This document shows, one piece after another, positions 38,451-51,900 of a stretch of 64,000 bases of DNA (the first letter of the stretch is position 1; every line of letters begins with the position of its first letter). The DNA is taken from NCBI GenBank assembly GCA_038380795.1, contig CM076259.1, positions 58,919,938 through 58,983,937 on the forward strand, written 5' to 3'. This stretch comes from Pyrocephalus nanus (lineage: Eukaryota > Chordata > Aves > Passeriformes > Tyrannidae). The position numbers and the translations under genes are program-made. Below the pieces are notes generated by a model that worked only from the letters and a program-made list of their open reading frames with translations, had not been told where the DNA came from and ran no database searches.

Positions 38451-41400
38451 AAAACCCAAACACCAAAATTAGGTAAACAGATGTTAGGAATATTGTAAAA
38501 TCAGGTGAAAATTGTATTAAATTTATCAAAAGTGGGGAAGAGAATTCACAAGGCAAAAGTCTGTCACAGTGAAGAGAGGTAAAGCCCACAAGAATGGGTA
38601 CCTAAGAAATGGCTAAAATATATATATAGAGAGAAATTGCAACACCTGCTTCCACCCACCCCTGGCCTTTTTTTCACCTGTTGTTTCCTGGATATTGCCA
38701 TGTTTTTTCCTTGGGCTGGTTGAGTAATGGAATTTCAGAGGATTTTCAGAAGCTTTTCAGCAATTATTTATTTTCTTGTCTGTATACAGGTATTGAATAT
38801 TAGTAATCACACTAGTTTCAGGTAGCTACACAGACATATACATAATATGGACTAGTAAGTAGAGCAATGAAAAAAAATTCTTCCAAGCTACTTACTATGT
38901 TTCTTCCTTTGCACAGTTAATGGTAGGCACTGGCCATCTTTTAGCACCCAATACCAAACGCCTTTGCACCAGACAGCTGCAGATGCAGTTGAAAATGTTT
39001 TCTTTTTCTTCCCCACTTTTTGTCCTTTTCAGATGCTGCCAATGTCACTCGCTGCTCCTCAAAGAACTCGTTCTGCAAATGGGAGCATGGGTGATGGTTT
39101 GTAATGATAATCTAGTACTTAATTTTCTGTCTGTTTGTTTTTTTTAATAGATCTCAGATTTATTTTTTTTAAATGAGCCTCTTGGGCATAGAGCAGTAGG
39201 AGGTTACTGAAGAGAAAGCTTATCTGGTCCTATGGAGGGGGTGCTAAATTCAAGCACACAGTAACAACTCAGTAACTTGTTACTACTCACCCAAGGGTTT
39301 CCTTGGTGGTGTTTATAGAGCTAATACAGCTTTTCACAGGGACCCTGCAGATATAATGCATTGCACTACATTAGTGGAATGCCAAGTAAAACAGTGATGT
39401 CTTTGAAGAACCCTGGAGAATGGATTCATTGAATGGAAATGCATTTTAGCAGCTTTTCTCTCTGTGTGGATTTAAAGAATACCTTTAAGAGTCCCTGCCA
39501 GGTCTGTAATCCTCTGTTAAAGGCAGCTGATGCAAAGACTCCCAGAGCTGTTTACCACCATGTTGTACAGGGTGCTTCCTCTCTATTGACCTTGCCACGT
39601 CTGCCTTGAGGATCTTTACACAGAGGATGTATTAACGGGCAACTCATGCTATCACAGCCCCTCTACCTCTATTTCTATGGCATATTGCAAGGCCCACCAA
39701 CTATACATCTGTCAGGCAATAGTTGCAGAGACCTGTTGAATGGCTCAGCTCATTACAGCCAATGCCACTGAAGTTCAGAAAAGTCTGAGACTGTTGGAAT
39801 GAAGTTTTCACACTAGAACCTTCCTTCTCATTAACAGCTACTTGCAAAAAGTGATTCGATTTTTAGGGCAGGATTTAGTTCTTGGCTGTAAATATTTCAG
39901 GAAAGCTGCTTGACTAGCCAGATGCAGGTGTCTGTTTTAGGGAGATCAGAATAACCCTCCTGACTCCTCTGCCCCTGTTGACTCCACCTACTATAATGGG
40001 AGCTGGATCACATGAAGACATTCACATTTAGAAAGTATGTTTATGTGTCTAGAGTCTGGACCCGAATATCAAACACTTGTGGCTTTAGGGATTAGCCTGC
40101 CTAAACATAGATGCCCTGTGGTGTCTGAGACATCCAAGGTGGACTAAGTAGTAGAACACAAAGCCTACGGGGGAGCTGTGGGCCAGGATATGGAGTCCAG
40201 GCAGGATTTTCCAGACAACTTCAAGTGCCTCTAAATATCCATCTGCAGGCAACAGATCAGAGCCTTTAGTGATAACTCACATTTACAGATACCTTCAAAT
40301 CCTGTTTCTTCTGCTCAGTCTTTCTTCTGTTGGCTTATTTTTTTTATTTTTCTGAATTTCCCATTGTCCTTGTGAAGTGGCTATGTATTCATCAGTAAAC
40401 CCAGGAATTTAGTGTGACAACTATGAAGAGGAAACTAAAACTTCACTTTACCTGATGCAAATTTATTAGAGGCTCCATGAATGGCCAATTCTTGCCCCTC
40501 AAAATAGAAGAGGCTTTGCTTCGCCTTTACTGCCTCCACAAGTATTTCCCTCCCAGATAAATCCATAGAGAAAAAGACAATGGAGGAATGATAAGGCTCC
40601 AAGGGGGGTTGCTCTATAATACATACTGAGCCATAACTATTTACTCAGTTTGTGGTTTGAAAATAATTTTCTGATACATGTCTGAATCAATACTGGCCAT
40701 GGAACTGGTTTTGAGAAACAGGCTGACCCTTGCTTAAGTGGTTTAAGAAACCTCTCAGAACAACTGACATAAGTGAACACATTGAACAAATAAACAGCTG
40801 TGGAGTATCCCCCCTCAATGACCTTTCATCTGGGACCCTGCAACTGGGGATGGAAAAAATGTTTAATGGCAATGTGGCAACTACTCATATGCTTCCTGCT
40901 CTGCCATATGTCCCAGTTAAATCCTATATGATTTTCCACATGATGGGAGGAGCAGAGCAAATGATTTGATAATTTGTGGTAATTTTTGACATACCAGGAG
41001 TGTCAGATGAAGATGTATAAGGGTGGTGGAGAAGGAATGATGAGGTCTTATGGCACAGGAACACCTGCAAACATTTCGCTTTGCCCTGAAAAGTTGGAGT
41101 TGTTCTTTCTGTGCTTTAAAAACTGTCTTAAGTAGAGGTACAACTACAGCAAGCTGCTGTAAAAAGAATCAGAACACAAAATTTAACAGTTTGCCACCGG
41201 ATTTAATATGTCTTCTGTTTGTGGTGGTGGTGGACAGAGTGCCAGGGCTCTGTGAAAGACTGAGATATGATTAGAAACACGACAGACCGTCAGTGATCAC
41301 TCAAAAAGGTGGGTTAAGTTTGCTGCTTATGACTGTTACCAACAGAAAAACTAAAAGTATGTTTAATTTTTTTTCATTCTTACAGTGCTTTTCCTTTTTT

Positions 41401-43822
41401 TTCCGGTGTCCTTATTCTCTCACAGTTTAGTATTCTGTTCACATAGAAAGCAGTAGGCACAGCCTGAAATTTTATTTCTATAACTGCTTTGCAGAAAGCA
41501 TTAGGGCTGAAAGGAGGACATGATTTCAACATCCACAATAGATTTTAGAATGGAAACATGAAAAGCTCACATCCGTAATAGAAGACTCTACAGGCAATTT
41601 CTGAGACAAGATAGCTGATTTTTCAAAGGCTATATTTTCTGTGTTGGTCCTCTCACCATGGGGTTCAGGGCTTCAGAACACTTGTCTCCAGGCCAGGAGG
41701 GGCTGAAGCTCAGTACTATAAACATTGTGGTGCCTCACTGCTGAGTGTGTCTCTTTGAATAAAAATGCAGTCCTTGACTGAGAAATGATAAAGCTGAGTA
41801 CCCAAGTAATACCTTGGTCCTTGATTTGAAGCCATGCAGTCAAGTCGCAGTAGGACGGGGATTGGAGGTATTGGTTTGGTGCATTGACATTACATAGTTT
41901 ACACACAAGTTTACCCTTATGATTAAATATAGCAAACAGATAAGGAAGATAAATATATAGATGAATGTTGTTTTGCAGCTCAAAAATGAAATCTCTTTTG
42001 CAACGTGTGTGCCAGTTCTAAAGTTAAAGATTGGTTACCAGGAAACAGAAGCTACTTGTTTTCAAGCTTGTAAAAATCCCCAACACAACATGGGCCAGCT
42101 AATTAAGATGCTAAAGGTAAAACCTCCTATGTCTCTACAATTTGAGAGGTTTGGCAACAAGTGGGTCTAAAAACATCTTGTTCCATGACGCATGCCTGTG
42201 CCAGATTCTGTTGCAGTTTGTAGAAGCAATTATGTAAATATAGATTCGCAAACAATTTAACAAAGTGACAAAAACAGTGTTAATTACGAAAAACGTTAGT
42301 GATATGTCTAGCCAACCACAGAGTGATGAAATCATGGTCATGTTAAAAATGAAAGGCTGATGTAACACCCTGGGTTTGTTTGGGGTTTGGGTTTCTCTCA
42401 GGAACATTATCTTTTCTTGTATCTTTGACTTCTAACTCTTGAGAGCATCTGGATTTATTTATTTTTTTAAAACTAGGACCAGGAAAATGACACACATGCA
42501 CACAGTCAAAATAACATCTACTCCTATTGACAGATGGGAATGCCATGAGTATTGTAACCACAAATCCTCATAGACCTAAAAATCAGTTAATTTGTGTTCA
42601 AATTATCATCCTGAACTAAATAAGATTTTTACTCTGGTTTTGACAGAACAAAAATTCAGTCTATCTTCTTTCAACAAGTGAAAAAGCAACATTGATACTG
42701 ACTTTTTCATGTTTTTTACTTGCACAGGGTTTCTTACATCACATTGTAATCTCAATATAATAAAGCTCTTCTTTAATCTTCATTTGATTCTTTATCTGTC
42801 TGCCTGCAAGCTTAGCAGTTCAGTATTACAGTTTAAAAGGCTCATTTCTCAAGAATGCAATCAGTGTCTCTGTTGCACTCATTGCTTACTTGGACATTAT
42901 AAACATAATTGATAAATAGTGAGTGACGAAGTACATCCTACTGGTACTAAATACTGGTATCCAGTTACTCTGCTTTCCCCAGATTATGGCTATGGATGTC
43001 ATACAAGATTGACTAAAAACATTCTTTGGAAGCACTGTAGAAGTTCACATGAAGTTTAGAAAAGGTTCAGGATGCAGTTAACCATAAATAATGGTTATTT
43101 TGTAATATTCAGAAACATCTTATTTCCATGGATAAATTACTACTTTCTCTTTCTCTGGTGAAAATTTAAATAGTAGCTTCAAACAAAAGCTGCTTCTATT
43201 CCTGCCACAAGCTTATACAACACGGTGTTGATACAATCTAAAGCAGCTGACTTACTGCTTAAAATATGGATGCTGCATATGACTTAAATAGTATGAATTA
43301 TATGCTGAAGTCATTACTGAGTTGTTACCCAGGGAAAACATAGTGTTGCTTCAATAAATATTGCAGTATTCAACACTATAATTCTTAGGAGACATTTTAC
43401 AGAAATAAGATGGGTAGTAACTTAAAAATTGTTATTGAATTAATGACTCCCTGTTTAAATATTTAGCTAGGACTTTACTAAAAAAGGAGTGTTTTTCCAT
43501 ATATTTGTTAACTAAATAGTAAATTTACAAGTGACAAGATCGTATCTCCTATGTTCTCCCTCCCCAGTTAAATAAATGTGTAATAAGAATTGTTGCTGTT
43601 CTTCCAAAACTGTGAAAGTCTAGCTGCCTATGTCACAGCTTGAGAGTGAAGTTTTGATGAGAATGCATGTGTGAACAAAGTCATCTTCTAATCAGTTCTG
43701 ATTTTTCATCTAAGATTTGACAGAAAATTCAATCTTTTTATCACAGATGATTTTCTGTAAAAACACTTGGAAGACCTCACAGAACATTTAACACAACTTT
43801 AATTTCTGTCATACTCAGAAGT

Positions 43823-43910
43823 AGAAATTCAGGTGCAGAGAGATGGTGTGTGTTTCATAGTCCAAAACCCTGAGCTTCTGCTTTTCAGTCTCTTTGTTTA
43901 GGGGCTCAAG
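43823..43910 (+). repeat. Possible ancient MIR SINE fragment
   Basis: GAAATTCAGGTGCAGAGAGA, then TGTTTCATAGTC, then CTGAGCTTCTG follows the MIR pattern gaaactgaggcacagagagg, then cttgcccaaggtc, then a TCTTCTGAC-like segment. This is the best of the three MIR-like candidates, but it is diverged. Confidence 0.45.
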
Positions 43911-44365
43911 TTTGACTGACAAGATATGCTGAAGATTTCCAAGTATTTCACAGCTAGTCAAGTGTAAGGCCTAGAAAACATTTTCTTTGGCATTTCTAAA
44001 ACTTCTGATCTATAACTAATAAACCCACTATTAAAGATGCCAAAATCAGGCAACAGCAATCAAAGACTTAAAAGATTCTATGATGCACACCTGAAATGTA
44101 CATTAATTCCTGCCTGTGTTAAAGGATGCAACATCTATATGAGTGCCAAAGACATAACTTTCAGTTTGAAAATGTGTTAATATTTTTAGAGCATAAAGCT
44201 CTTACCTCATATCTATATATATATTTCCCATAGTGACCAGGTTAATAGGATCTACAAACTCCAGTTATAAATATAACTATTATAAAACATCTCTATACTT
44301 TGAGATTAGTAAAGGAAGAAGGCAACTTTTACACTTCACTGTTTAATGTATTAAAGAGTGGTGGC

Positions 44366-44431
44366 TCTGATCCAAAACTAAGTAATTCAGCCAAAAGGCT
44401 CCCACTGATTTCAATGGGCTTTGAACTAGGG
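44366..44431. repeat. Ancient hairpin-like interspersed repeat fragment
   Basis: CTGATCCAAAACT near 44367 and CCCACTGATTTCAATGGGCT at 44401-44420, followed by TTTGAACTAGG, form an imperfect inverted pair. The TTTCAATGGGCTTTG motif recurs in sauropsid ancient repeats as I recall them. I cannot give a family name. Confidence 0.4.
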
Positions 44432-44604
44432 AATGGTCTCTAAAATGTTCTGTACCTCCTGCTCAAATATGAGAAGCAAAAAAATGAAGGGAAACAGTTT
44501 TTATTCCTCTATTGCCTAGTGTTTGTGATGACTCAGACACAGCAGACTGCTAGGAAATTGTACTGATACCACAAAGACAACACTTATTTCAACTCCTTAG
44601 TCAT

Positions 44605-44621
44605 CAGAGAGAGAGAGAGAG
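44605..44621. repeat. (AG)n short microsatellite
   Basis: About eight AG units. Confidence 0.85.
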
Positions 44622-45940
44622 GCTAAATTCAGTTGTAAAGTTTGGTATAGGATCTCAGTCTGCAGATTTTGGATTATTAATCTACTTCTTTAACATATGG
44701 ATTTTTAAGATTAGGTTTATCTAGGAGCTGAAAATTAGTGTGTTTCTAAGATTTATTTAATCCTGCACTTTGTGGACTAGGAGTTTCAGTAACATCTATT
44801 GATTCCAAAAGCTGATGAAATGAATCATGTGAATGAATCGGACATCATACTGTTACAAAACATCACCACATGAATAGTCACCAAGCATCAGGGATAAGAA
44901 ACTGCCTCTTAAAATTGACTAACTCAGGAACTATCCTCCAATTTAATCTTGATATTCAGTCTGTTTGGGTAGAGTTGCTCAAAAAGAAAAGCTGCTACAT
45001 TTTAATTGTCCTCAGGCCTTGTACAGCTGCCTATCACTTTGGTACCACATTCCCATCTTCCCAAGTGGATGCACTACAAATCTTTGCACATCTTAAACCT
45101 TTTATTAGTGGAGTGAACTCAGCTTTTGGGCTGTGTGCAGTCTTGGGATTTCTTAAAAATCTCTCTGATTTTAATACCTATTTGATATTCATAAAGGGCA
45201 TTTGGCTGTGCTAATAGGCTGAAAGATTTCTTGGTCAGTTTGACATTTTGCTGCCCTTAGGTAGCAAAATGCTGCGGTCTCCAAGGACAACCCTCAGAAC
45301 TCAAAGAGCTGGGTACTGACTCCCAGCGGGGCTTCCTTTATGTGAAGTCAGCCAACCAACAACTCCATGACTCCAGCAGATGTTTTTGGCCTTCAGACCG
45401 ATGGACGAATTTATCCATCTTCCCTCATTCCCTCAGTAATCTATTTGGCTGAAGCCAGCATGGTGAAACCTGGATCTGTGCCGAGGACAAGCAGGAATGA
45501 AGTGCTGGCCAAATGAGGTTTTCCAGGATGTACCAGGCAGATTGTATTCAGGGGCAAAAGGTCCATGCTACTTAAATGCCATAGAGACTGTACCAATGTT
45601 CTTTGCTCCCTGTTGGACTCTCTCTGATTGCAGGTTTTAAATATGTCACGTATTTCCAGATACATTATTTATGTTTTCTTGTGTTGTTGTGCAATTTGTG
45701 GCAGAGTGAGGGGTCTACTGGAAACCAGCCCTTGGTTTAGTGGCCAACCCTCTAGCAAAATATTAGTAATACAGAAATCTGCAGCTCTAAATGAAATTTG
45801 ATTTAAACATTGATGACAGAAAGTATTAAAATATTTTTTTTAAAAAAAGTAGTTGACATTCAAAAGGGATTAAGTAAAAGTAAAGCTATTTTTAGTTTTT
45901 CTCTTTTGTTTCTTGTCTTGCCTCTTTTCTTCTTTCTTCA

Positions 45941-46108
45941 CTCTTCTTTTCCTTTTCCTTTTCCTCTTCCTCTTCCTTTTCCTTTTCCTTTTCCTTTTCC
46001 TTTTCCTCTTCCTCTTCCTCTTCCTTTTCCTTTTCCTTTTCCCTTTCCCTTTCCTTTTCTCTTTCCCCTTCCCCTTCCCCTTCCCCTTCCCATTCCCCTT
46101 CCCCTTTC
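45941..46108. repeat. Pyrimidine tract, (TTTTCC)n / (CTTCCC)n
   Basis: About 168 bases made almost wholly of T and C on the plus strand, built of TTTTCC, CTCTTCC and CCCTTCC hexamers. There is one A at about 46092. The long frames on both strands here (leucine/phenylalanine/proline-rich one way, lysine/glutamate/glycine-rich the other) are artefacts of a 6-bp period without stop codons. Confidence 0.95.
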
Positions 46109-49100
46109 ATTATGCTTCATGACAAGAATGAGGGCACAAGCTCTGGCTTGATTTGGCAATGCCCTAGCACTGTCAGATGGAGGGAAGCTGGTGGTGGCTG
46201 GTCACCCTTGTGGCAGTGGCTCAAATAACTTTTTTTCAGCCAGTGTGGGTAGGAAGCTTTGTCTGCTTCTGAATCTAGACTCAGATACTAAGAGCTATGT
46301 ACACATCAGCTGGAGTTTAGGCAGCACTCCTGCCATTAAACTGTACCTTCACACCTTCCAGAACTGAAGCTAGCACAGTCAACACATGGCAACTAGTAAC
46401 ACTGGTGTTTCACAGTCCTCCCAGAATTTACGGTTTCTAGCACAGTTTAGCTCTATTTGTATTCTGTTTTGATTTACTCTGTTAAAAAAAATGGATTCTT
46501 GCTTAATGCTATACTGTCTTGCAATCAGTGGAAACATTTAACCAGAACTCTCCAGACTTTAAAGAAACATAGCTTCCAGAAGGGCATCCTTCCTATTGTA
46601 TTCTAAATTACAGCTTTTCCTTTCCCAGCCCAAATAGTTTTAGGGTAAATGCTTATTTATACATTTGTGTGTAAATTCCAGGAGCTTAGATGCAAATGTG
46701 TATTTAAGGCCTGATACAGTGGTGGTACGTGGTAGTTAACCTTGAACTTTATATTTGCTTGGCTATTTCCAAGAATGATTTCATTCTTTGTGCAATTTAA
46801 TTTTTGGGGTAGCCTAAAATGATTTGTTTAGTAATTGGACCAATCTGTGAAGTTACAGGAGTAATAACTGATCATTGTGTGAGTATGACTACCTTTTTGT
46901 ACTTAGATGACCATCAATTTGCATTAACTACTACCTTTGTGATCATCTTGCTGTGAACATTATGTATTGTGTATTGAAATTTACACTACTCCTCTGTGTG
47001 ACCACAAAAGAAATCTCCAGGGCCGTATTTAATTTCACAGTCAAACGCACTACTTGACTAGCAGCCTTGAAACTGGTGTGTTTGGATCTCCTCTGGGAAG
47101 AGTACTAAGCAGTTAATTTAGCTATTTTGCTTTGGACACGAATCTCAGCAGGAAGACTTTTGGGGGCTGTTGTGGGAGAAAGGACAGAGATTGGGAAAAA
47201 ATACGTGTGCAAGTTAAAAAAAAAAAAAAAAGAAGGCAGAGCAGAACCTTTAAATGTTTTTTTGAACAAGATGTAATCAGTTGCCATAATACTGTACTGT
47301 TTGTTTGACTTTTTTTTTCAATGTGGTTACTGTTACTTCATCTCTGAAACACTTCCAAGAGAAACAAGGAATTGTCCACAAGATAATCACTGCTGCGTCT
47401 GACTCCTCTGCATGTAGTATGGTGTGTCACTAAGACAGAGGTATTATCTACATGCAGCCTGTGAAAAAAAATCAAGAATATTCACTGAGGATAAAACTTT
47501 GAGTGCATATTGTTCTGGAAATGAATGGGTTCTTCCAAAAGTTTATTGCTGTTAGGTAAAAGTAGCGCTCTGTCTTTTCCAGTACCATTTTTTGGGGTGT
47601 CTGTTCCACTGAATGTGATGACACCTTCAATATCTTCAGTGGTAGTTTAGGAGAAGGTCAGTTAATGATTTCTGAACTGACTCATCTGCATATCAGGCAC
47701 CAAGTCCACTTGTGAGGCTGAGTGATGTCAGCTCAGCCCAAGAGATGTGGACAGTTATACGTGCCCATGCTTCTATGTTCCCAGAGGCAGCTGGATACAG
47801 CTGTGGTGCCTGCTTTGAGCTGGATTGTCCTCATGGCTTATTTAATTATTGTCCTGACTGCAATAACCAGCATGGGAGAATTTTGCATCCTACAAAATAG
47901 AAGACAAAGTTCCTCGACATGGTGTTCTCATTCTGACATATAACCATCTTCTTGTCAGGTGTAAATCTACATTATGAAAATGGATGTTATGAAACTGTCA
48001 GCTTTGAGATGGGGACAGTCCCTCAGCTCAGAGTGTCATCTGACAGGCCCTTCACACTGAGAAATACAGAGGATCTCACTCAAGCTATGAGGGTCACTAG
48101 GGTCAGCTTTCAAGTGGGCATACTTACCCAGCACAACACCCAGAGTAAATTTACATGAGTAAACAAGTTTGGTTTCTTTTTTTTTTTATGTCCATTTTGC
48201 ATATTTACATGGGATCTATTCTATCTAGCTTAGCAGGGACCTAAATTTTACATGCTTGGTGAAATATTCCTTCCTAACAGGGAATTCTCCCTACAGTCAG
48301 CAAGGGGAGAAAAATGCCTGTGGAGACTCTCAGAAGACTGAGCTGTCACCCAGTGTGGTTTCAAAAAGGCAGGCTGGGTCCTAGCATGTATCACTACACA
48401 AGCATTGGTTTAGGGGATTTTTTTTTTTTAATTGTGGTTCTCATTAACTAAATAAAAGTTCACGCTTAAAAATCCTTCCTTTCACATCAACAGTTTACTT
48501 GACGGTAAAATAAGTATACTTACAGAACCAGACCCACTGGAAATCTTTGAGGTTTTTTTCATCATTTTGCCAAGATTTATCTGTGTTTCAGCATCATGGA
48601 GGAACTTGCTTTTACAATCAGAGTAGAAGTCAGTGCAATGAGAGATGAGTAGTTGACGCATCTGCTAGTAAAATCCACAACTATTTCATTTTAGAGTGAT
48701 TAGTTTTCAAAAACCATGATGCTGGTATTAGAAAATAAAGTCCATGTTTTATATTTTTTAATACTTATTGGATGGACAGTACCTGAAGTCCAACAAGATA
48801 GCTTTTATCCCCAGTGCCAGGTCCTTATACCTTACTAGTTTTGAGTAGTTTTTACTTCAAAGCTGATCTCATCAGAGCAAATTTCTTCTTGTTGTGCATC
48901 ATCTGGCAAGGTCTGAAGAATGATGGCTGTTGGTCACTAATGTAAAATCTGACATGAGTTAGTTTTAATCAATTCATAGGTTATCAACCAGGTGTAATAA
49001 ATCCCTATAAACTATGAAATCCAGTCTTCCAATGTCAGAACACCTTGCAAAAAAGTTTTCTCTGCCTCTTGATTTTATTAGATTTTCTATGGACCAGTAA

Positions 49101-51117
49101 AGAGAGTAATATGTTTGATGCATTTTATGTATGCCAGCATTTTTGTCTAGAATTCCAGAATTAAATACCCTCATAGAGAAAATTTGCTTCTGTGTTTTGA
49201 AAGTGTCCTCACACATTGTTAACTTTGAGAAAAATTGAGTGATGATAATTAGCAAAACCGAGTAAAAAAATAGCAAATATCAATTATGCAAATTAGCAAA
49301 AAAGCTTGTAATAATGTTGCGTAGGTGCAGCGGTTTGAAAAGAAAGCCTTGACTTTGTTATTTCTTTTCTGTCTCATGACTTAAAATACAAGTCATTGCT
49401 CCTACATTGATGGGAAAAGTCAAAACATATGCTTTTCAGCTAACAAAAAATAACATACAAAGCATAATGTTATTGCAAGTGTAAAACTAAATGGAACTTT
49501 TCCATAAGCCATATTCAGAGCAGTGTTGATGGCCACAAGGCCAGCTTCAGCTTGCTCCTGAGGGTGCTGGAGCCCACATGGACCATAATCCAAACACAGT
49601 AGAAATACAATACAACAATGTTTTCCTCTCCTGATGCTTTTCATGAAACCACTAGAAGTCCTGCACCAGGATCACAATGTATCAGTCTAGCTCAGAAATT
49701 CAGACTTGGGAAAACAGCTGGTAAAACTGCTTCATGCATCATGCTTTACAAAACTTAACTACTTTACATTTGCAGAGGCATAATTATCTGTGCTAAACAT
49801 CACTGGTTAGAAGCCGCACTGAAAAAGAAGTGACATTTGACAAGTTGTTAGGGCAGGGAGAATTTGAATACTTTCCAGTATTTTGACAAAAAAATAATTG
49901 TGTAATTCAGTACTTAAAAATGCATTTTTTAGAATGATTGTGTGAAAACACTATTTCTTACCCAACATACCTATTCGTAGTGTGAATTTGTTGCCTTTAT
50001 TAATAAAATAAATGTTTCACAGTTTTAACATGTAGAGACTCTGCCAAACCAGAACCAAACGGGGAGGGAGAGCTTAAGGCTTTTGTGCTCAATGTCCACT
50101 ACTAGCACTGTTAAATAAGCAATGACTGACAGCGTCTCAGCCCTTCATCTACAGGCAAAATATATCCTCAGGTGAAATCCTGTTGAATAGGATGGAATGC
50201 AATGGCAAGGAGCATTCAATGTGTAACATCTCTGCTGTTGGTGTTAATTAACAAGCCAGGCAAAACATGGCTGGGCTTTTGGCTCCTCTGATGTGTTGAC
50301 AGAGCTGACAGTTAAGACTTCTCCTTTCTTTTTTTTTTTTTTAAGTTATGAAACTCATGCTTTACCTGGAATCACTGAGTCACAACAAATATGGAAAAAC
50401 CACTCCCATGTAATTTCCCAGAGAAAAGCAGTCATTTAATAATAGCATATTTATACAATATTTATTTCCACTGTCCATGTTAGACCCTCCAAATACTTTG
50501 CAAATATTAATAAAACTATTCGTAGTTCTTTTTAGCTAAGCTATTTATTTCTGCTTTATTGACCAGAGCCATGAAGACACTCTAGATAGTTTTAAGCTGT
50601 TACATGCAGTACTTCTAAGCTGTGGCTTTCTGTGTTCTTTGAAAAAAACCAAAACCAAACCATGTTATCATTAAGCCCATTTTATTGATGGAGAAATAAT
50701 GTTTTTAAAAGTACTAAGACTAACTAATGGACATATAACCAATCTGTTGTCATACTAAATTCCACTCCCCTGGTACTTATACTACTCCTTCTGGTACTTA
50801 TATGCTAGCATGTGTATCATGTAAATTGTTTTCACCGGTCATGGGGGATTTCTGGGGCGGTGGGAAGAACTGGAGGACCAGTGGAGGAGAAGCAGCCCTC
50901 CTGTGGTCATGTCAGTGTGTTTTTTTAGGTTGCTTCCAAGAACTTTTTCCGGGTGCCCATCCCAAACTGGAGAGTCCTGTATATGTCAACACAGTGGGTA
51001 GTTGCACACATTCACATAGCAGAAAGCCCATAGGCGTTGCACACTTATGCTATAGGACCTCTGGTACTGCCCAAGGCCTGCAGCAATTTCTTCAGGGCTT
51101 ATTTTCTTGCAGTCTGC

Positions 51118-51120
<3 letters not shown>
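46109..51120. other. No gene seen; unique AT-rich stretch
   Basis: No exon could be supported. A or T runs occur at 47215-47232, 48178-48189, 48420-48431 and 50331-50342. A cysteine-containing frame at 47712-47900 is discussed as a finding. Confidence 0.55.
50668..50742 (+). repeat. Possible ancient MIR SINE fragment
   Basis: ATTAAGCCCATTTTATTGAT followed by GGAGAAATAATG and ACATATAACC resembles the MIR segment ccattttacagatgaggaaa. Very diverged. Confidence 0.3.
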
Positions 51121-51194
<74 letters not shown>

Positions 51195-51202
51195 CATCTA
51201 TT
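51121..51202. repeat. (TCTA)18 tetranucleotide microsatellite
   Basis: Eighteen uninterrupted TCTA units at 51121-51192, then a CCATCTATT remnant and an A run. The repeated Tyr-Leu-Ser-Ile peptides read through it are an artefact of the 4-bp period. Confidence 0.98.
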
Positions 51203-51379
51203 AAAAAAAACCCAAACAACAAAAAACTAAAAAAACATATACTTCAAGTATTTTCTCTTTCTCCAGAGATTTTGGGAGCTTTTGGGTGGACATAGGGAGC
51301 TCCCTCTCTCTCTGTCTCTCTCTTTTGGCTCAAGGCTGAGTGTCTTCTCCTTGGATATGGCCCATACAGCTGGTTTGGG

Positions 51380-51900
51380 ATGTGTAGCATTCACCACAAG
51401 CCTAGGCACAGCCCAAAATTTGCGGAAGGCAGGTGTGAGGGCACTGTTCTTGGACTGAGGGATTGCAAGTGGGGGACTTTGGTCACTGAAACTTTTGCCT
51501 CAGGCATTGAGTCACAGGAAAAGTCCCTCATCATCAAGTGACACACACTTTATTCCTGGCAGGAGGCAAGAAATGTTGTCTTGGACAACCCCATTGCTAT
51601 TCCAGGCTGTGGGCAACGACCAGGTTTTTGAGCCAATGGCGTTGGTGCCTTGTGGTGGTCTAGACATCACCTGAAGCACCAGTCAGAGATGGCTTTGCCT
51701 CCCCATTTTGAACTGCTCTCAGCCCATGTCTCAGTGCTATGGAAATGTGGGCTGCATGGTAGCTTCCCAGCTTCCAGTTATTCAGGGATAAAATTGTCTC
51801 TTGAGCCACTACTGAGGAGGAGTAGGGGGCTGCAAAATGCTGGGTGGCACTCTGCTTCTTGCCAGTTCTAAGCCAGGGATCACCCAGGCAGCTTCAAGAT
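51380..51900 (-). mobile_element. Possible LTR-like block (-), unclassified
   Basis: On the minus strand a G/C-richer stretch carries AATAAA at 51549-51554, followed by GTGTGTGTCACTTG and a U5-like stretch ending near a TACA at about 51387. Upstream lies about 350 bp of U3-like sequence of distinct composition. No TATA box was confidently placed and the ends are uncertain. It could equally be unique sequence of locally higher GC. Confidence 0.25.

Larger units (their letters stand above)
35865..45940. other. No gene seen; long unique AT-rich stretch with old MIR-like scraps
   Basis: No exon could be supported. The longest open frame (114 codons, plus, 44870-45214) shows no recognisable domain. 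Listed separately are MIR-like fragments, an (AACCA)n repeat and a short hairpin-like ancient repeat. Confidence 0.55.

Noticed and set aside
45810..46159. Overlapping long frames, LFPFPF-rich on one strand and KGKGRG-rich on the other
   Set aside because: Artefact of the 6-bp pyrimidine repeat, which contains no stop codon in several frames.
50802..51230. 142-codon plus frame ending in Tyr-Leu-Ser-Ile repeats
   Set aside because: The repeated part is the (TCTA)n microsatellite. The preceding part matches nothing recognised.
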